Part shown: positions 1-11,219 of the stretch, one piece after another
How the letters are laid out: every line of letters begins with the position of its first letter
Numbering within the stretch: the first letter of the stretch is position 1
Assembly (NCBI GenBank): GCA_015680685.1
Contig: MNCI01015652.1
Coordinates: 6,330 to 70,329 of the forward strand
Direction of reading: 5' to 3'
Length of the DNA: 64,000 bases
Origin: Gnetum montanum
Taxonomy: Eukaryota > Streptophyta > Gnetopsida > Gnetales > Gnetaceae
The notes under the pieces: model-generated
What the model was told of the DNA's origin: nothing
The model's input: the letters and a program-made list of their open reading frames with translations, nothing else
Databases searched by the model: none
Program-made: the position numbers and the translations under genes

Positions 1-689
1 TTTTGGTGAATTAAGCTTAAATTTTTATTTTTTACATATTTTACCTTATCAAAGATCATCAATTTTTACAATAACTATTAATAAGTACTAATTGCTTTAT
101 TAAGTCTTTCTTATTACAGGTCATCATGGGATTAGTGAAAATTGATATTGATCTTCGTAGCATTTGTAACAAGAATTGATAACCTTGAATTAAGAGAGAA
201 AGCACCATGATAAGAAATCAAGATATTGATCTATATTACTGGGGTGATTCAAATCAAGCATTAAAGATCACAATAGCCATGATATAGTTTGATACTTTAT
301 AACCAATTAACATCAAATTCATTGATGTAAATCAATTTCCAAAATAATGATATTTTCCTAATTTTCTTCAAGTCTTCTTTTGTATAAATGAAGAAGTTTG
401 ATGATGAATAGAGGATTTTGGCCCAAACCCTAAATAAACCCACATCAAATTTAATGCCTTTTTGAATTCTTATATTGACAATTATTAAGGAAGATTGTTG
501 AGACTTTGTGACAATCAATAACCATCTAATGTCTTATGAGGCTGTGAAGCTACTACATTGTAAATACAACAAAGTAAGATCACACATTAAGTGACATTTC
601 CTTTGTAATCTTCTAACATTTATGTTAATTTAATATGTTTTTAATTTCATTTAATCATTTTTTTCTACCTTTAAACTTAAGATTAGAAG
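1..689. other. Unassigned AT-rich sequence
   Basis: I recognise no gene or repeat here. By comparison with element C, the polypurine tract and 3' LTR of element B should fall near or left of this stretch, but no LTR-like sequence (terminal TGAT, palindrome array, TATAAATA) is visible. B's 3' end is therefore truncated, replaced or interrupted. Confidence 0.4.
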
Positions 690-879
690 TTAGAGTGAGG
701 ACTTTGATTTTACTTATGAGTGATAGTCATAAGTGTGGATTTTCAATTGAATTTGGATCTAATAATTTATTGTCTTGATTATCTTTTTGATGTTGAACCA
801 TTCCTCCAAAAATATGACTCATTGATTAGTCATACACAAGATAACATATCTCCAACAAAGGTAACTCAACATCAAACTT

Positions 880-3800
880 TGGTTGGCTTGTCAATCTTCA
901 AATTCTGGGTGGTAGTGACTCCTCCATTGGCCTTTTTCCTTTATCATATGGCTTCTAGAACTAGTATCCAATTAGTAGTGCTTTAAGCTTTTCTTCCTCT
1001 ATTCTAGGATCATACACTATCCATGTGAATTTAGCAGTGTTTGCAAAATTCAATACTTCCTAGGGACATGGTAGCTATGGAAATAATTTGTTGGTCTTAG
1101 CATATCATGCTACAACTTGTATTCTTTCTATCTTAAAGGCTTTTACCATCTTTTTTAGTTCTTGATAATTCATCAATCATTTGCCAAATTTTCTTCAACA
1201 TCTATTTTGTCTTAATAGCTAGATGTCACTACTTTTAGTTCATAGTTTGCAATGTAAAGCTTATGTTATGCATCTTTCCAATCTACAAACTCTTTTTCCT
1301 ACATAGAGTATATTGTAGTCACTTTCTACTTCAATTTTGTTCTTGGCCTACATGCTCGCAATAGAGATAAGTTACCATGACAAAGATTTGCTAACCCCAT
1401 ATATTCTATTAGGTTCTCAATCTGTAGGTATTTTTTCTTTAGTTCTACTTAATAAACATGAAATAGAATATCACCAATGCATTGCCAATTAGGTGCTTAA
1501 TAGATGTTAGAACTAATCTAATCTTTGGCCATCTAGATTTCTTTCTCATTAATTTGTTTATACATGCCCACTTGGTCTTTAAAGTACTTTTTAAACTTCT
1601 CATACTTCTTGATCTTATTTTTTCATGCATTGATTTCAATAGCTTACTTTTATCAAATTTTTTGTACTTCTTCCATTGATAGTGTTCTATTTTCATAGGC
1701 TAGTTGTCATATATCAAGGTTGACTATAGAAAACTACTCTTTAGGCTGATGGTACTTTCCTCTAGTATGTTCTTTTGTTTTTTAGTATTTGTCAACCTGA
1801 AGTTTTTTACAGTAATTCTTTTGTTTTTTTTTCTCTAATGCAATAATGGCTTTATCATGTAAGTATGTATGGGCTTCTACTATTAAATCATTTCACACTG
1901 CTTTTTCCTTTTCCATCTCTATCTATTTTTACTTAGTCATCCATTAACCAATCTATTCATCTCTTAATAGTGTTAACGAGTTGAATGTATGCATTGCCAA
2001 TGAGGTGTTTGATAGATGTTAGAACTAATCTTATCTTTGGCCATTTAGATTTCTTTCTCATTAATCTGTTTATACATGCCCACTTGGTCTTTGAAGTACT
2101 CTTTAAGCTTCTCATGCTTCTTGATCTTATTTTTTCATGCATTGATTTCAATAGCTCAATTTTATCAAATTGTGTGTACTTCCTCCATTGATAGTGTTCT
2201 ATTTAAATAAGTCAATTGTCATATATCAAGGTTGACTCTAGCCAACTACTCTTTACTCTAATGGTACTCTCCTCTAGTATGTTCTTTTGTTTTTTAGAAT
2301 CTATTAACCTAAATTTTTTTCCAATAATTCTTTTGTTTTATTTCTCTAATGCAATAATGACTTTAGCATGTATGTATGTATTGGCTTCTACTATTGAAGA
2401 ATTTCACACTACTTTCTCCTTTTCCATCTCTATCTTTTTTTACTTAGTCATCCATTAACCAATCTATTCATCTCTTAATAGTGTTAACTGGTCAAGTTTA
2501 TGTGTCATGCAAGGTCTTATCTATTAGTTCTTAATGCAGCTATTTCTTATTTTAACATCTACACCTTACTTTCTACATGTTGCATCCTTGTTTCTACCAT
2601 GACTAGCTTGTCTTTGCTAGATAATAATTTGAACTCTACAATAATAATATCACTAGGAATATCAACAAGATTCTACATAATTTATCTTATCTATAATAGT
2701 CTTTCCATTGTGTCTTCATGTTCTGCAAGGTTCATTGATATTCTTACTAAGGTCTCTACATCTTTGGCTCTAATAATATCTACTAGTGGTACAATGGGAA
2801 TATTGAATGAATTTTTTTATATGATTGGTTATAACTTTAGTTGTTCCAATGACATCATATTTTTGCATGACCAACACAATGGATACTTCTCTAGTTTCTA
2901 ACATCATCTAAAATGATGCAACATTTCCTAAGATTTGCTATGCATAGTTATTATCTTCTCCTACCTGCAAAGATACTTAACAACTTGTGAGTCTTATGAA
3001 TATGGTAGGTATGTTAGGATTATCTCTAACTCTATACATGATTGCAAAATCTATGCTAACCTAAATTATTGTTTCTACTATCTAGTGTAGATGGCTCATT
3101 GAAGATCTCTAATCTTGTTGTACTGGTGAAGTACTTGTTCTTACTCTTTCTATAGCTGGAATTAATCAACAGGTTCCTACCTTTTTTGTGCATATAGCTA
3201 GAATGCTTGTCATTAGTGTTGATCCTATTGTAACCTTAGTGCTTATTGATTTCTCTTTGATCTTTCTTAGGTGGCATTGGTTTGCAAATCTCAGCATAGG
3301 AAGCATTTTAGGCCTTCCAAATAACATCATTGGTATAACCAAAAATTTCTACCTATTTACAGAACTTTTTAATAAGATAGGGGAATGGTAGAGTAGGTTT
3401 TCCCCTCTTTTTCTATTAAAAACTTCTTTATATCTTCAATAATAAAAAATGGTTTATGTTACCTTGAAAATTCCCCATTAAGATGGTGCTTCCTCTAGCA
3501 GCATAAGTGGGAATTTGGTTAATTCTCTTTGATGGAAAAATGTGGTATGTCCCAATCTTTAAGTAGATATTTTCAAGAATATATAATCCACTATATTCTT
3601 TTCTTATAGTTCCATATGTCATCTACAATCGTAGGTTTTGTGCATCTGTGTCGAACCTTGTAGATATTGGAGCAATATTGGTCTTGATATTTGGTAAATT
3701 CAACACCCTTACAATTACTTCCTCAGTCTTTACTATAGCATCATATTACTTATTCTACCAAAATTTTTAGACTTTACTCAAGTATCATTCACTATTTCTT

Positions 3801-4054
3801 GAGATAGTATATCATAGGGAAGAGGCTTACAGTTGTTTAAGGACCTCTATAGGTGCGAACTCCATGAAAGATCCAACATTGAGTTATACTATCATAGCAA
3901 AAATGATGGCCTTCTCTTGACTAGTGTGGAGACACCTTTTAGAGAGTGTTAAGTATTATTCTCATTCTGGAGCTTACAGCACATCAACTTCTACCTGCAT
4001 AGATTTCCATATTGCAAGTGTAGACTGATGGATGATATAGGAGTATGTCTCTTA
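880..4054 (-). pseudogene. Element B third ORF (coiled-coil protein), decayed
   Basis: Colinear with the third ORF of element C (about 36890-39440). The minus strand of 1060-880 matches C 39310-39470 (shared CATGGATAGTG and CCAATGGA). The minus strand of 1600-1500 matches C 38810-38880 around AAGTGGGCATGTA. Minus 3400-3240 matches C 37600-37680 (ACCAATGA, AGAAAGATCAA). Minus 3910-3840 matches the C segment encoding VEMNFDPFMALVP. Predicted residues are rich in K, E and L, like a coiled coil. The function is unknown; env-like or accessory ORFs at this place are known from the Athila/Tat lineages, but I see no signal peptide or transmembrane pattern. It is interrupted by stops and by a 512-bp duplication. 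Confidence 0.6.
1479..2502. repeat. Tandem duplication, 512-bp period
   Basis: The segment from 1479 (GCATTGCCAATTAGGTG) repeats from 1991 (GCATTGCCAATGAGGTG) with high similarity over its whole length, ending in both copies with ATCTCTTAATAGTGTTAAC (ending near 1978 and 2486). It lies in the coiled-coil third ORF of element B. Because 512 is not a multiple of three, the duplication shifts the frame. Confidence 0.85.
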
Positions 4055-4059
4055 CTCCA

Positions 4060-4941
4060 TGATGAGTGACGAGGTACCTCTACACTCAACCATACGAATA
4101 TGAGTGTTTTCACATGCAATCTGGTCGAACTCCGTAGACGGACTAGTTATGGCACCTAGACAGTTATCCTTAGGTCATAGTTCGTTTTTTTCCCACCTAG
4201 ACTAGTATTATATTTCTCACGTATGGTTTAGTCTAGAGTGAGGTGTATGATGGGTTTCCTAATCTAATGCTACTCCTGAATGCAATGGAAAGTAATATTA
4301 ACTAAGCTAAGCTAGGAGAGACAAGGTAAGAGAATCTAATCTAGCCTAAGTGTGATGGGCATCTGTTCCTTGATCATCCATACACATCTTGGACTTCGTG
4401 CATGCCTACCACTAGGATTACCAAGTGCAGATCCTAGTTACGCCACTGGGCTACCAAGTAGTCACACTTAAATGCTCGTAATCAAGTCGTACTTACTCCG
4501 TGTTCTAAGAGTTTAAGGGTGAGAGAGTGACTAATTAGGAAAGTAGTAAATAATAATTAAATAAATAAATGAAAAAGTGAATAATGCAATGATGAAGTAA
4601 TCTCGATCTTTATTTCTGGTCATGTGTGTGTCCAAGTACGTCACGCTCGAGTAAAGGATGTCGTACAATTACATTCACCACACTGCAAGTAGACACGGGA
4701 AAAAATAATCTATCTCTGCAGGGATCAAACTACCAGAGCTTCACTACTCCTATCCTATTGATGATAAACAAGGGAAAGCCACTTCTTATTTATAGACATT
4801 GTGGCGGACTACGCTATCGCGTACGCGATATCATAGGGGAAGATGTGATATCGCGTACGCGATATCGCAGGGATGCGATATCGTGACAGATGCAATATTG
4901 CGTACGTGATATCGCGGCCCATGCAATATCGCATCCCATCA
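4060..4941 (-). repeat. Element A 3' LTR (882 bp)
   Basis: Read on the minus strand it begins TGATGGGATGCG and ends CACTCATCA. Order: palindrome array (4803-4936), TATA box CTATAAATAA (4786-4795), a transcribed region including AATAAAGATCGAGA (about 4603-4616, possible polyadenylation signal), then a 3' part ending at 4060. Similar to 9743-10563 along its length with scattered differences, mostly transitions. The palindrome array is longer than in the 5' LTR. Confidence 0.92.
4786..4936 (-). promoter_or_regulatory. U3 palindrome array plus TATA box, element A 3' LTR
   Basis: Contains a perfect 20-bp palindrome GATATCGCGTACGCGATATC at 4847-4866 and further GATATC/GTAC-type copies before and after it (about 4812-4832, 4878-4888, 4900-4932). 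The TATA box (minus CTATAAATAA, 4786-4795) follows within about 20 bases. Position relative to TATA is the same in the other LTRs. A promoter/enhancer role is inferred from position. Confidence 0.75.
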
Positions 4942-5720
4942 TACCTCCACGACTAAATAAAAACTCATCCTCAAGTTACAGTGATTACACATTGGATAGG
5001 TATGGGATTATTGATGAAAAAAGAAATGGGACAATGCCGTAGTATGGGAAGAAAACACAACACACAAAATATGCTACAACTACAAAAATGTGGAACTCAT
5101 GTAGTTCTTGGTGGTGGTGGCTCCTCCATGGGTTTCTTTCCCTTGTCTTGTGCTCCAAGTCTTGGGATTTGATGGCGTTGAAGTAAGGCCCATATTTTCT
5201 CCTCTTGTAAGGCCTTGAGTGCCTTGACGTGCACATAAGTTTGCGCTTGTGCCATAGAGGCATCCTAGTCAGCCTTCTCTTTTTCTTTTGCCATCCTTTT
5301 ATTCTATGTCAATAGTTTATTAAGTTTCTTAGTTCTAAAAGTGTCCAACTAGTTCTGAGCAACCTTTGGCCCTATATTCGGAAGGTTTAATACTTCTGAA
5401 ATGGCTTGCACCGAGAAATAAACAGTCACACGACAATTGTTAACCATGGTACCTTCTTCTTTATTGTGCTAAAATTGGTACGTTTCCCGTAAGTACCAGG
5501 CACCGCTTTTAGAGAGGATAGGCCTTGATTGTACAACAGTAGGGTCTTCTTGGTGGATACTAAATGATTATTCTTCCCAATCTGCATGTTTTTCGGCAAG
5601 TCTTTGTCTTCCACCTCTCCCAGCTCATTTGCTTCCACCTTGGGTAGGACCTTCCTGTTGTCCATGTTTCGGGGCCATCTGCAATCACACGGACTAAGCA
5701 TTAGTAAGGTTGTTTTTGAA
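4942..5720 (-). pseudogene. Element A third-ORF remnant and polypurine tract
   Basis: Minus 5270-5210 encodes DASMAQAQTYVHVKALKALQ, which aligns with element C NASIAKA*TYEHVKVLT (about 38500), identifying this as the same third ORF. A K/E-rich stretch of about 90 codons (5426-5701) precedes it in another frame. The ORF is much shorter than in C: the sequence after the coiled-coil start ends within about 200 bases and leads to the polypurine tract GTGGAGGTA against the LTR. I infer an internal deletion. Confidence 0.55.
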
Positions 5721-6144
5721 GTTAAGTTTATACCTTACTGCTTTCCTTAATTAATGATCTTATTTTATCTTCATGTGATTTTGCCCGAAAGTTTGTAATA
5801 ATGGGTCCTGTGACTTAGGTGGTTTCCATTTTAGTTTCCCGGTGTACCTAGGGATTAAACGATTTTTAGGCACAATTATTCTAAGTGTTATAGTTAATTA
5901 CCCTGGCTAATGTCCTTTGGGCGATGATAAATTTCAAAAAAATTAGGCACCTTTCTACAACTGTCCCTCTCCCATGACTAGGCTGAACACTCCGGGTTCA
6001 AGTAGGTGCAAATGGAATTAAAATTGGAGTACTAGCGAGCGAGATATAGTGAGAAAAGAAAGGGTCACACAATCACAAGTTGCAGAGAAAATTTTCAAAA
6101 TCTCCCCTCGTGTGAATGGCAAAATGATGCTAAGTGTTGAGGGG

Positions 6145-6246
6145 GGTCACCTATTTATAGGTTACAGGGAAGCAATATCACGTATAGTACATCACATATG
6201 TGATATCTCATCCGACGCGATATCGCATACGTGATATCACATCCCT
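6145..6246 (-). promoter_or_regulatory. Internal copy of the LTR-type palindrome/TATA module (element A)
   Basis: On the minus strand, GATATC-type palindromes (6172-6244, including GCGATATCGC and GTGATATCACGTATGCGATA units) are followed by CCTATAAATAGG (6149-6160). This is the same order and spacing as in the LTRs, but it lies about 1.2 kb inside the element, just before the third ORF. It could drive a subgenomic RNA for that ORF. Alternatively it is the remnant of a nested or recombined LTR, although no LTR ends (TGAT/ATCA) flank it. Confidence 0.6.
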
Positions 6247-7499
6247 AGTGACATGAGACACCACAAAAATACCGAATTTTTTTAAGGGTTATTTTGAAAT
6301 TAACGTTGGAAATTGAGGACATTGACTATTATCAAGGGTGCTATGGTAATTCTATTAATTCAAAAGGCACAATTGTTGATGATGGTGTGGATTTTACCAA
6401 TAAAACCTTGGGTGGTAAGAAAAAGGTTATGTGATGGTACATCAGAACGTTGAAATTCATAGGGATAATAGTAGGGAAAGAGTGTTATGAAAAATAAGCT
6501 GAGGGTGAGAAATGGTGTGTGTGAGCTATATCATAAGTGAAGATTACAAAAGATTACACAAGTGGATCCTCCTCAAAGCAGGTTCCAACCTATATTACCC
6601 TTGTGTAACCACACTTAAAGTATCCATGGGTACTAGAAAGGTTAAATCTAATCCACACTAATTCCACAAAACACACACATGTAAATATCACCAGAATGAG
6701 GTAAGAATTCTATGTTACACACGACACAAGCTACAATTACACAAACAGTGAGATGAGACGAACTATAGAAAGGGATCATAGAGATTGGGACATGAGGTAA
6801 CTGACCTAGGGCACAATGAATCCTACATGTAAAGCATGATTACGGTGTCATTAACCCATCGTTCCAAGATTAGGACCAAGTCTATTCCTCTAAACAGTGA
6901 CATCACATTGTTTCATCCCATGATGAGCGACTCTGAGAGCACCATAACAACAAGGTGTATGATCACTTGGCATTTTATGCAAGGGAGGAGTGACTTTTGT
7001 TTTGTGGCACTTTCTTTTTCTTTTTCTTTTCTCCTTCGTTTTTTTTTCTTTTTTGAATAATGAATCCAGAGGAGCTGCCAACCTTTAGGCATGGATGCAT
7101 GTCTTTCCAATGGGATCCCCTAGAACAGCGTTTGATTTTCAAGTGCCCTTTTGATTACTCTTACTCCCATTTTTCGTTAGATCTACAAGGATCTTAGTAT
7201 GACCATGTTGCATGATAACACCCACAATCATCACCAAAGAGAATCCGCAAGTCCCCTTGATGTCAGACCCTAATCATTCCCTCTTGGTCCATCCTTCTTC
7301 ATTTGGGCTACAATGAACACAAAATTAATTTTAATTTTTAAGAATGTCAAGAATATCACTGTACCCTCGAACAGAACCTCTTATTTGTAGAGTGGATGAG
7401 TGGGTGTAATGGGCTTACTGTTCCAAATAATTGATCATTCGAGACTTAATAACATAGAACACACCTCAACCAACGATCCACATGAGTGTTTTATTCATA
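6247..7499 (-). other. Element A 3' noncoding region with conserved blocks
   Basis: No credible coding sequence. It shares blocks with elements B, C and D: a TTTGAGGAGGATCCACTTG block (6554-6575, minus), TTGGAAAGACATG (about 7102-7114, minus) and AATAAGAGGTTC-like sequence near 7375-7390 (minus). The colinear blocks in C are at 35800-35820, 35292-35304 and 34980-34995. Confidence 0.65.
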
Positions 7500-7612
7500 G
7501 ATGAGATTACTTACAAAAATGTAAAAAGAAAAAAACACAAAAAAAAACAAAAAGATAAAAAGATAAAACAAAAAGTTGTAAAATTAAAGAAAATTGAAAA
7601 ATATTTATTAAT
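7500..7612 (-). repeat. T-rich tract (sense strand), element A
   Basis: An A-rich run on the plus strand with repeated AAAACAAAAA and AAAGATAAAA units, equivalent to the T-rich tract directly after pol in element C (34672-34835). In A it follows the end of gag directly, marking the pol deletion junction. Confidence 0.7.
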
Positions 7613-7623
7613 CTTGCTTGTTA

Positions 7624-9598
7624 TTAGAATGTGAGATATCTCGCATAACTAAATGGTTGAACATGGCAAGGATTAATAAATGAAGGGTGAGGATCCTTGC
7701 ATGTTAGAAATATTGGAACTGGTCCATACTTGCCCCATTGGGATTCACACACTTGGTTATAGTAAGCATAGTGGGGCACTTTACATGATGTAGTTCCCAG
7801 ATAACGAGTGGATCCACTATGATGTTTGGGACCGTTAGATGGTATGCAAGGATTGGGATGATGCCTTCCATGACTATGTTCATTGGGTCGTATGGTTGTT
7901 GGAGTGTTAGTTGGTGGCCCTGATGAAGTTACATGAGGCTTTGGGTTCGAAGACAAGGGTGCACCATAGTGTGGGACTTGTGTTGAGTTGGAAGACGTAG
8001 TGGCCTTGAAATTGTGTTGTCCCTTATTATGGCTGTGTTTAAAGAAAGGATGCTTTTGATGTTGAGGAGGCTTTTCACTACTGTTAGTAGTAGTAGCACA
8101 AGTGTCATTCATGGGTTGTTGTTGTGGTGCAGGCACCTTAGGAATAGTTGGTGGCATTGTGGAAGGAGGAAAAGCATGAGAATGTTGAAAGTTAGGAGGA
8201 GTATAAGGTGCACAAGGTGGTGGTTGTGTTGGAGGCATGGGTTGATAGTATTAAGGAGAATGGTACTATGGTGAGATAGAGTATGTTGGCCCAATTAGAG
8301 GAACAGGATGTTGAACAAGATAAGCGTTTAGATCTGAATGATATGAAGGGTGTCTCCAGTCTAGTGGTGGATTCCCCCACGAATGGGGTTGTTGCCACTA
8401 TGATCGAACTCTGTACAAACTCTAGATGTAATATATTTTCCTAATGCTCATATAAATGTAACAAGATTGGGCATTGTCCCTTGGGGTGATCATACAGGCA
8501 TATGTTACATTCATATGTATGATTGGTAGTTGAGCTCTTATTTTCCTTATCCCTTCTCTCTTAATGTCCATTACTTTGTCCTGCTTCTTGGGTTGTCAAA
8601 ACTCTATCTCCAATGTTGTTGATAAATTCTCCACACTTTTGATACGTCCATTCCAACATCTTATTGATCTTTGCCTCGACTTCTTCTAATGTTTTTTGTA
8701 TTGAAAAAGATGATGTTTCCACCTTGAGATTAGTTGATTTCTCCTTTTTATGATCATGGACCCTTATTAAGTTGAGATTTTGGTCCCATTAATGTTTTGC
8801 AACACTCTCCCATCTAGCCATATCTCCTTCTTCTTTTTCTACCCACTTAATAAGCTCTTGGACGTGGTGGGTTCGTAGTTCATATAGTTCACCTTGGGCA
8901 TACATTCCTAAGGTCTCTCTTGTTTCATTACGTAGCCCATCAATGATATGGTACATTAGCCTTTCCTTGGAAAAACCATGGCCTAGACAGTTGTTTAACA
9001 GTGCATAATATCTTTCTAAGGCCATGTCCAAGGGTTCATGTTGTGCTTGCTTCCATCCTTGGATTTGTTTCCTCAAGGCTAACACTCTTGCATAGGTTTG
9101 ATATTTTTTGTGAAAGACTTCTACCATGGTTGACCAACATCGTATTGAATTTGGTTTTAACGATCTATACCATACTTTTGCTTGGTCAACGAGTGTCATA
9201 GGAAAGAGCTTATGTTTTTGCCACCTGTTATCAATGTTATTCCATGTGCAGGCATCATAGAAGGCTTGTAAATGTTGATGCAAATCTAAGCCATAGCCTC
9301 CTAAAAATTTGAAAAAGTTGTTTAAATCAAGCCTGGGTAGACAGCTCTCTTTACGATGCCTACGTGAGATTCGAACAGCCTCTTGTATTTTTGTTAAGCT
9401 TGTAGTGGCCAATGAGGGTTCATCATCATCGGGTAATTTATGCTTTTGTATGTTGGGATGATGTTGTTGTCTTTCATGTTTATAATAAACTCCCACTTCA
9501 GTTTGTATACTCTAATCTTCATTGTCATATAGTTCATTGGTTCTCCAATGAACTTCCTCACTAAGTGTGGCATTGTTGTAATCTTGTAGGAGAGGCAT
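7624..9598 (-). pseudogene. gag: Gag polyprotein of element A, broken
   Basis: Capsid/nucleocapsid polyprotein of a Ty3/gypsy element. I place the start at the ATG at 9598, in frame with and 34 codons before the longest open stretch (8789-9496). Residues 80-240 form a retrotransposon gag domain (landmarks FLGGYGLDLHQHLQAF, KVWYRSLKP, TYARVLALRKQIQGWKQ, HIIDGLRNETRETLGMYA). A coiled-coil stretch (about 8740-8640) and a CNICLYDHPKGQC knuckle (about 8470-8510) follow, then a proline/glutamine/histidine-rich tail (7624-8238) in another frame, so one frameshift is needed. In-frame stops at E-D-stop-S, H-stop-W and H-stop-E all fit C-to-T changes in Gln codons. The gag N-terminal domain present in B and C is missing. 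Confidence 0.85.
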
Positions 9599-9723
9599 TA
9601 TTGTGAAGTTCTGTATGAATTTATGTGTGACTTTTTATAATTATTTCTTCTTCCTAAGAGATATATCATTAAGTCCTATACAGCAACCTTGTATGGTATA
9701 ACTAATCTAGATAACTAGCACCG

Positions 9724-9742
9724 TCCCTGGCAACGGCGCCAA
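9724..9742 (-). promoter_or_regulatory. Primer-binding site, tRNA-Asp type (element A)
   Basis: Minus strand TTGGCGCCGTTGCCAGGGA directly abuts the 5' LTR. From TGG onward it is complementary to the 3' end of plant tRNA-Asp (ending CCCCGGCAACGGCGCCA) with a single G-to-A mismatch. tRNA-Asp priming is known for Athila-type elements. Confidence 0.88.
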
Positions 9743-10563
9743 TGATGAGTGGCAAGGTACCCCTACACTCAACCATACGAATATGAGTGTTTTCATATGT
9801 GATTTGTTCAAACTCTGTAGATGGACTAGTTGTGGCACCTAGACAGTTATCCTTAGGTCACAGTTCGTTGTCTTCCCACCTAGACTAGTATTATATTTGT
9901 CACGTATGGTTTAGTCCAGAGTGAGGTGTATGATGGATTTCCTAATCTAATGCTACTCTTAAAGGCAATGGAAAGTAATATTAACTAGGCTAATCTAGGA
10001 GAGACAGGGTAAGAGAATCTAATCTAGCCTAAGTGCTATGAGCATCTGTTCCTTAATCATCCGTACACATCTTGGACTTCATGCACGACTACCACTGGGA
10101 TTACCAAGCGCAAATCCTAGGTAAGCCATTGGGCTATCAAGTAGTCACACTTAAATGCTCGTAATCAAGTCGTACTCACTCTGCATTCTAAGAGTTTAAG
10201 GGTGACATAGAGACTAATTAGGAAAGTAGTAAATAACAATTAAATAAATAAATGAAAAAGTGAATGCTACAATGATGAAGCAATCTCGATCTTTATTGCT
10301 GCTCATGTGCATGTCCAAGTCTGTCACACTCGAATAAAGGATGCTATACAATTACATTCACCACACTGCAGGCAAACACGGGAAAAAATAATCTATCTTT
10401 GGAGGGATCAAACTACTAGAGCTTCGCTACTCCTATCCTATTGATGATAAACAAGGGAGAGCCGCTTCTTATTTATAGACATTGCGGTAAACTGCGATAT
10501 TGCATACGCAATATCGCATGGGAAGACGCGATATCATAGCCCATGCAATATCACATCCCATCA
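9743..10563 (-). repeat. Element A 5' LTR (821 bp)
   Basis: Minus strand begins TGATGGGATGTG and ends CACTCATCA next to the primer site. The palindrome array (10487-10560) is about 60 bases shorter than in the 3' LTR. The CTCCA target duplication follows at 10564-10568. Confidence 0.92.
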
Positions 10564-10568
10564 CTCCA

Positions 10569-11219
10569 TAAAGAAGTTTATTTTGCATCTCATCCTCTAC
10601 CTCTTCCTCTAGGTATCTTCTTCCTTGGTTGTGAGGATCCTCCAGCTTTAGTTCTTTTGGCAACATTTGCAATGATAAGAAAATTTAAAATTATTGAAGA
10701 ATTATAGAAAACTTTCTAACAGTTCATAATCCTTAATTGATTTTTGAGTATGATGAAAAACATTAGATATAATAAATTTTATTCTTAATTTGTATTGTAA
10801 AGTTTGCAAAAAATTTTAATTCAAAAAAATCCTTATTAAATAATTGAATGGAAATAATTTTATTTTCATGACCCATCACTATCCTTGATTTATTATTTAA
10901 GATGTATTCCAATGGTTAATTGGAAAGAATCAATAATTTTATTAACTTATATTAGATCAAAAATGTTATTATTTCTTAATTTTCTTACCATTAATTATTC
11001 TTCTAGGCATTATTTAAATTTACCATAGTTTGCAAAAACTATGTATAATGCTCTTCCTCACAGCTAAGATGGTCACATCATGAGGAAAAGGAATAAAACA
11101 TGATCCAAGTCAGACATGCGATAAGGAAGATATGGATATCTAAAGTTTGTTAGATAGAAAAAAAAACATGAACTCCTCTTGTATGAAATGATGGAATGAA
11201 AAATTTTCCTAACAGTTCA
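10569..11219 (-). other. Element B leader to third ORF, right side of the A insertion
   Basis: Minus 10680-10569 (TTGCAAATGTTGCCAAAAG, then GGATCCTCACAA and GAAGAGG-rich sequence) aligns with element C 36750-36850 (TTGCAAATGGTTCCAAAAG, GGACCCTCACAA). It joins logically to 4054 once element A is removed. The rest (10690-11219) is AT-rich with no coding signal. Confidence 0.6.

Larger units (their letters stand above)
4060..10563 (-). mobile_element. Element A: gypsy gag-only LTR retrotransposon with target duplication
   Basis: Structurally delimited minus-strand element of 6504 bp. Both LTRs (9743-10563 upstream, 4060-4941 downstream) begin TGAT and end ATCA. The 5-bp target duplication CTCCA is perfect (4055-4059 and 10564-10568). 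Next to the 5' LTR is a tRNA-Asp primer site (9724-9742); next to the 3' LTR is a polypurine tract ending GTGGAGGTA (4942-4953, minus strand). The interior carries gag (7624-9598), a T-rich tract, noncoding blocks, an internal promoter-like module (6145-6246) and a short third-ORF remnant. Protease, RT, RNase H and integrase are absent, so it must have been mobilised in trans. This matches the described class of terminal-repeat elements carrying only gag. It was inserted into element B. Confidence 0.92.

Noticed and set aside
2216-2901. Ser/Leu/Ile-rich plus-strand frames that look membrane-like
   Set aside because: Antisense of the Lys/Glu-rich coiled-coil ORF of element B; the hydrophobicity is a by-product of reading the opposite strand.
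4803-4936. CRISPR-like or satellite array
   Set aside because: Repeats are palindromes of irregular spacing without unique spacers, located in an LTR promoter; plant context.
8014-8398. Overlapping plus and minus frames in the proline-rich gag tail
   Set aside because: Other-frame shadows of the gag tail; no independent motif.
9721-9742. tRNA gene end (GGCAACGGCGCC)
   Set aside because: Only the acceptor-complement segment is present and it abuts an LTR, so it is a primer-binding site and not a tRNA gene.
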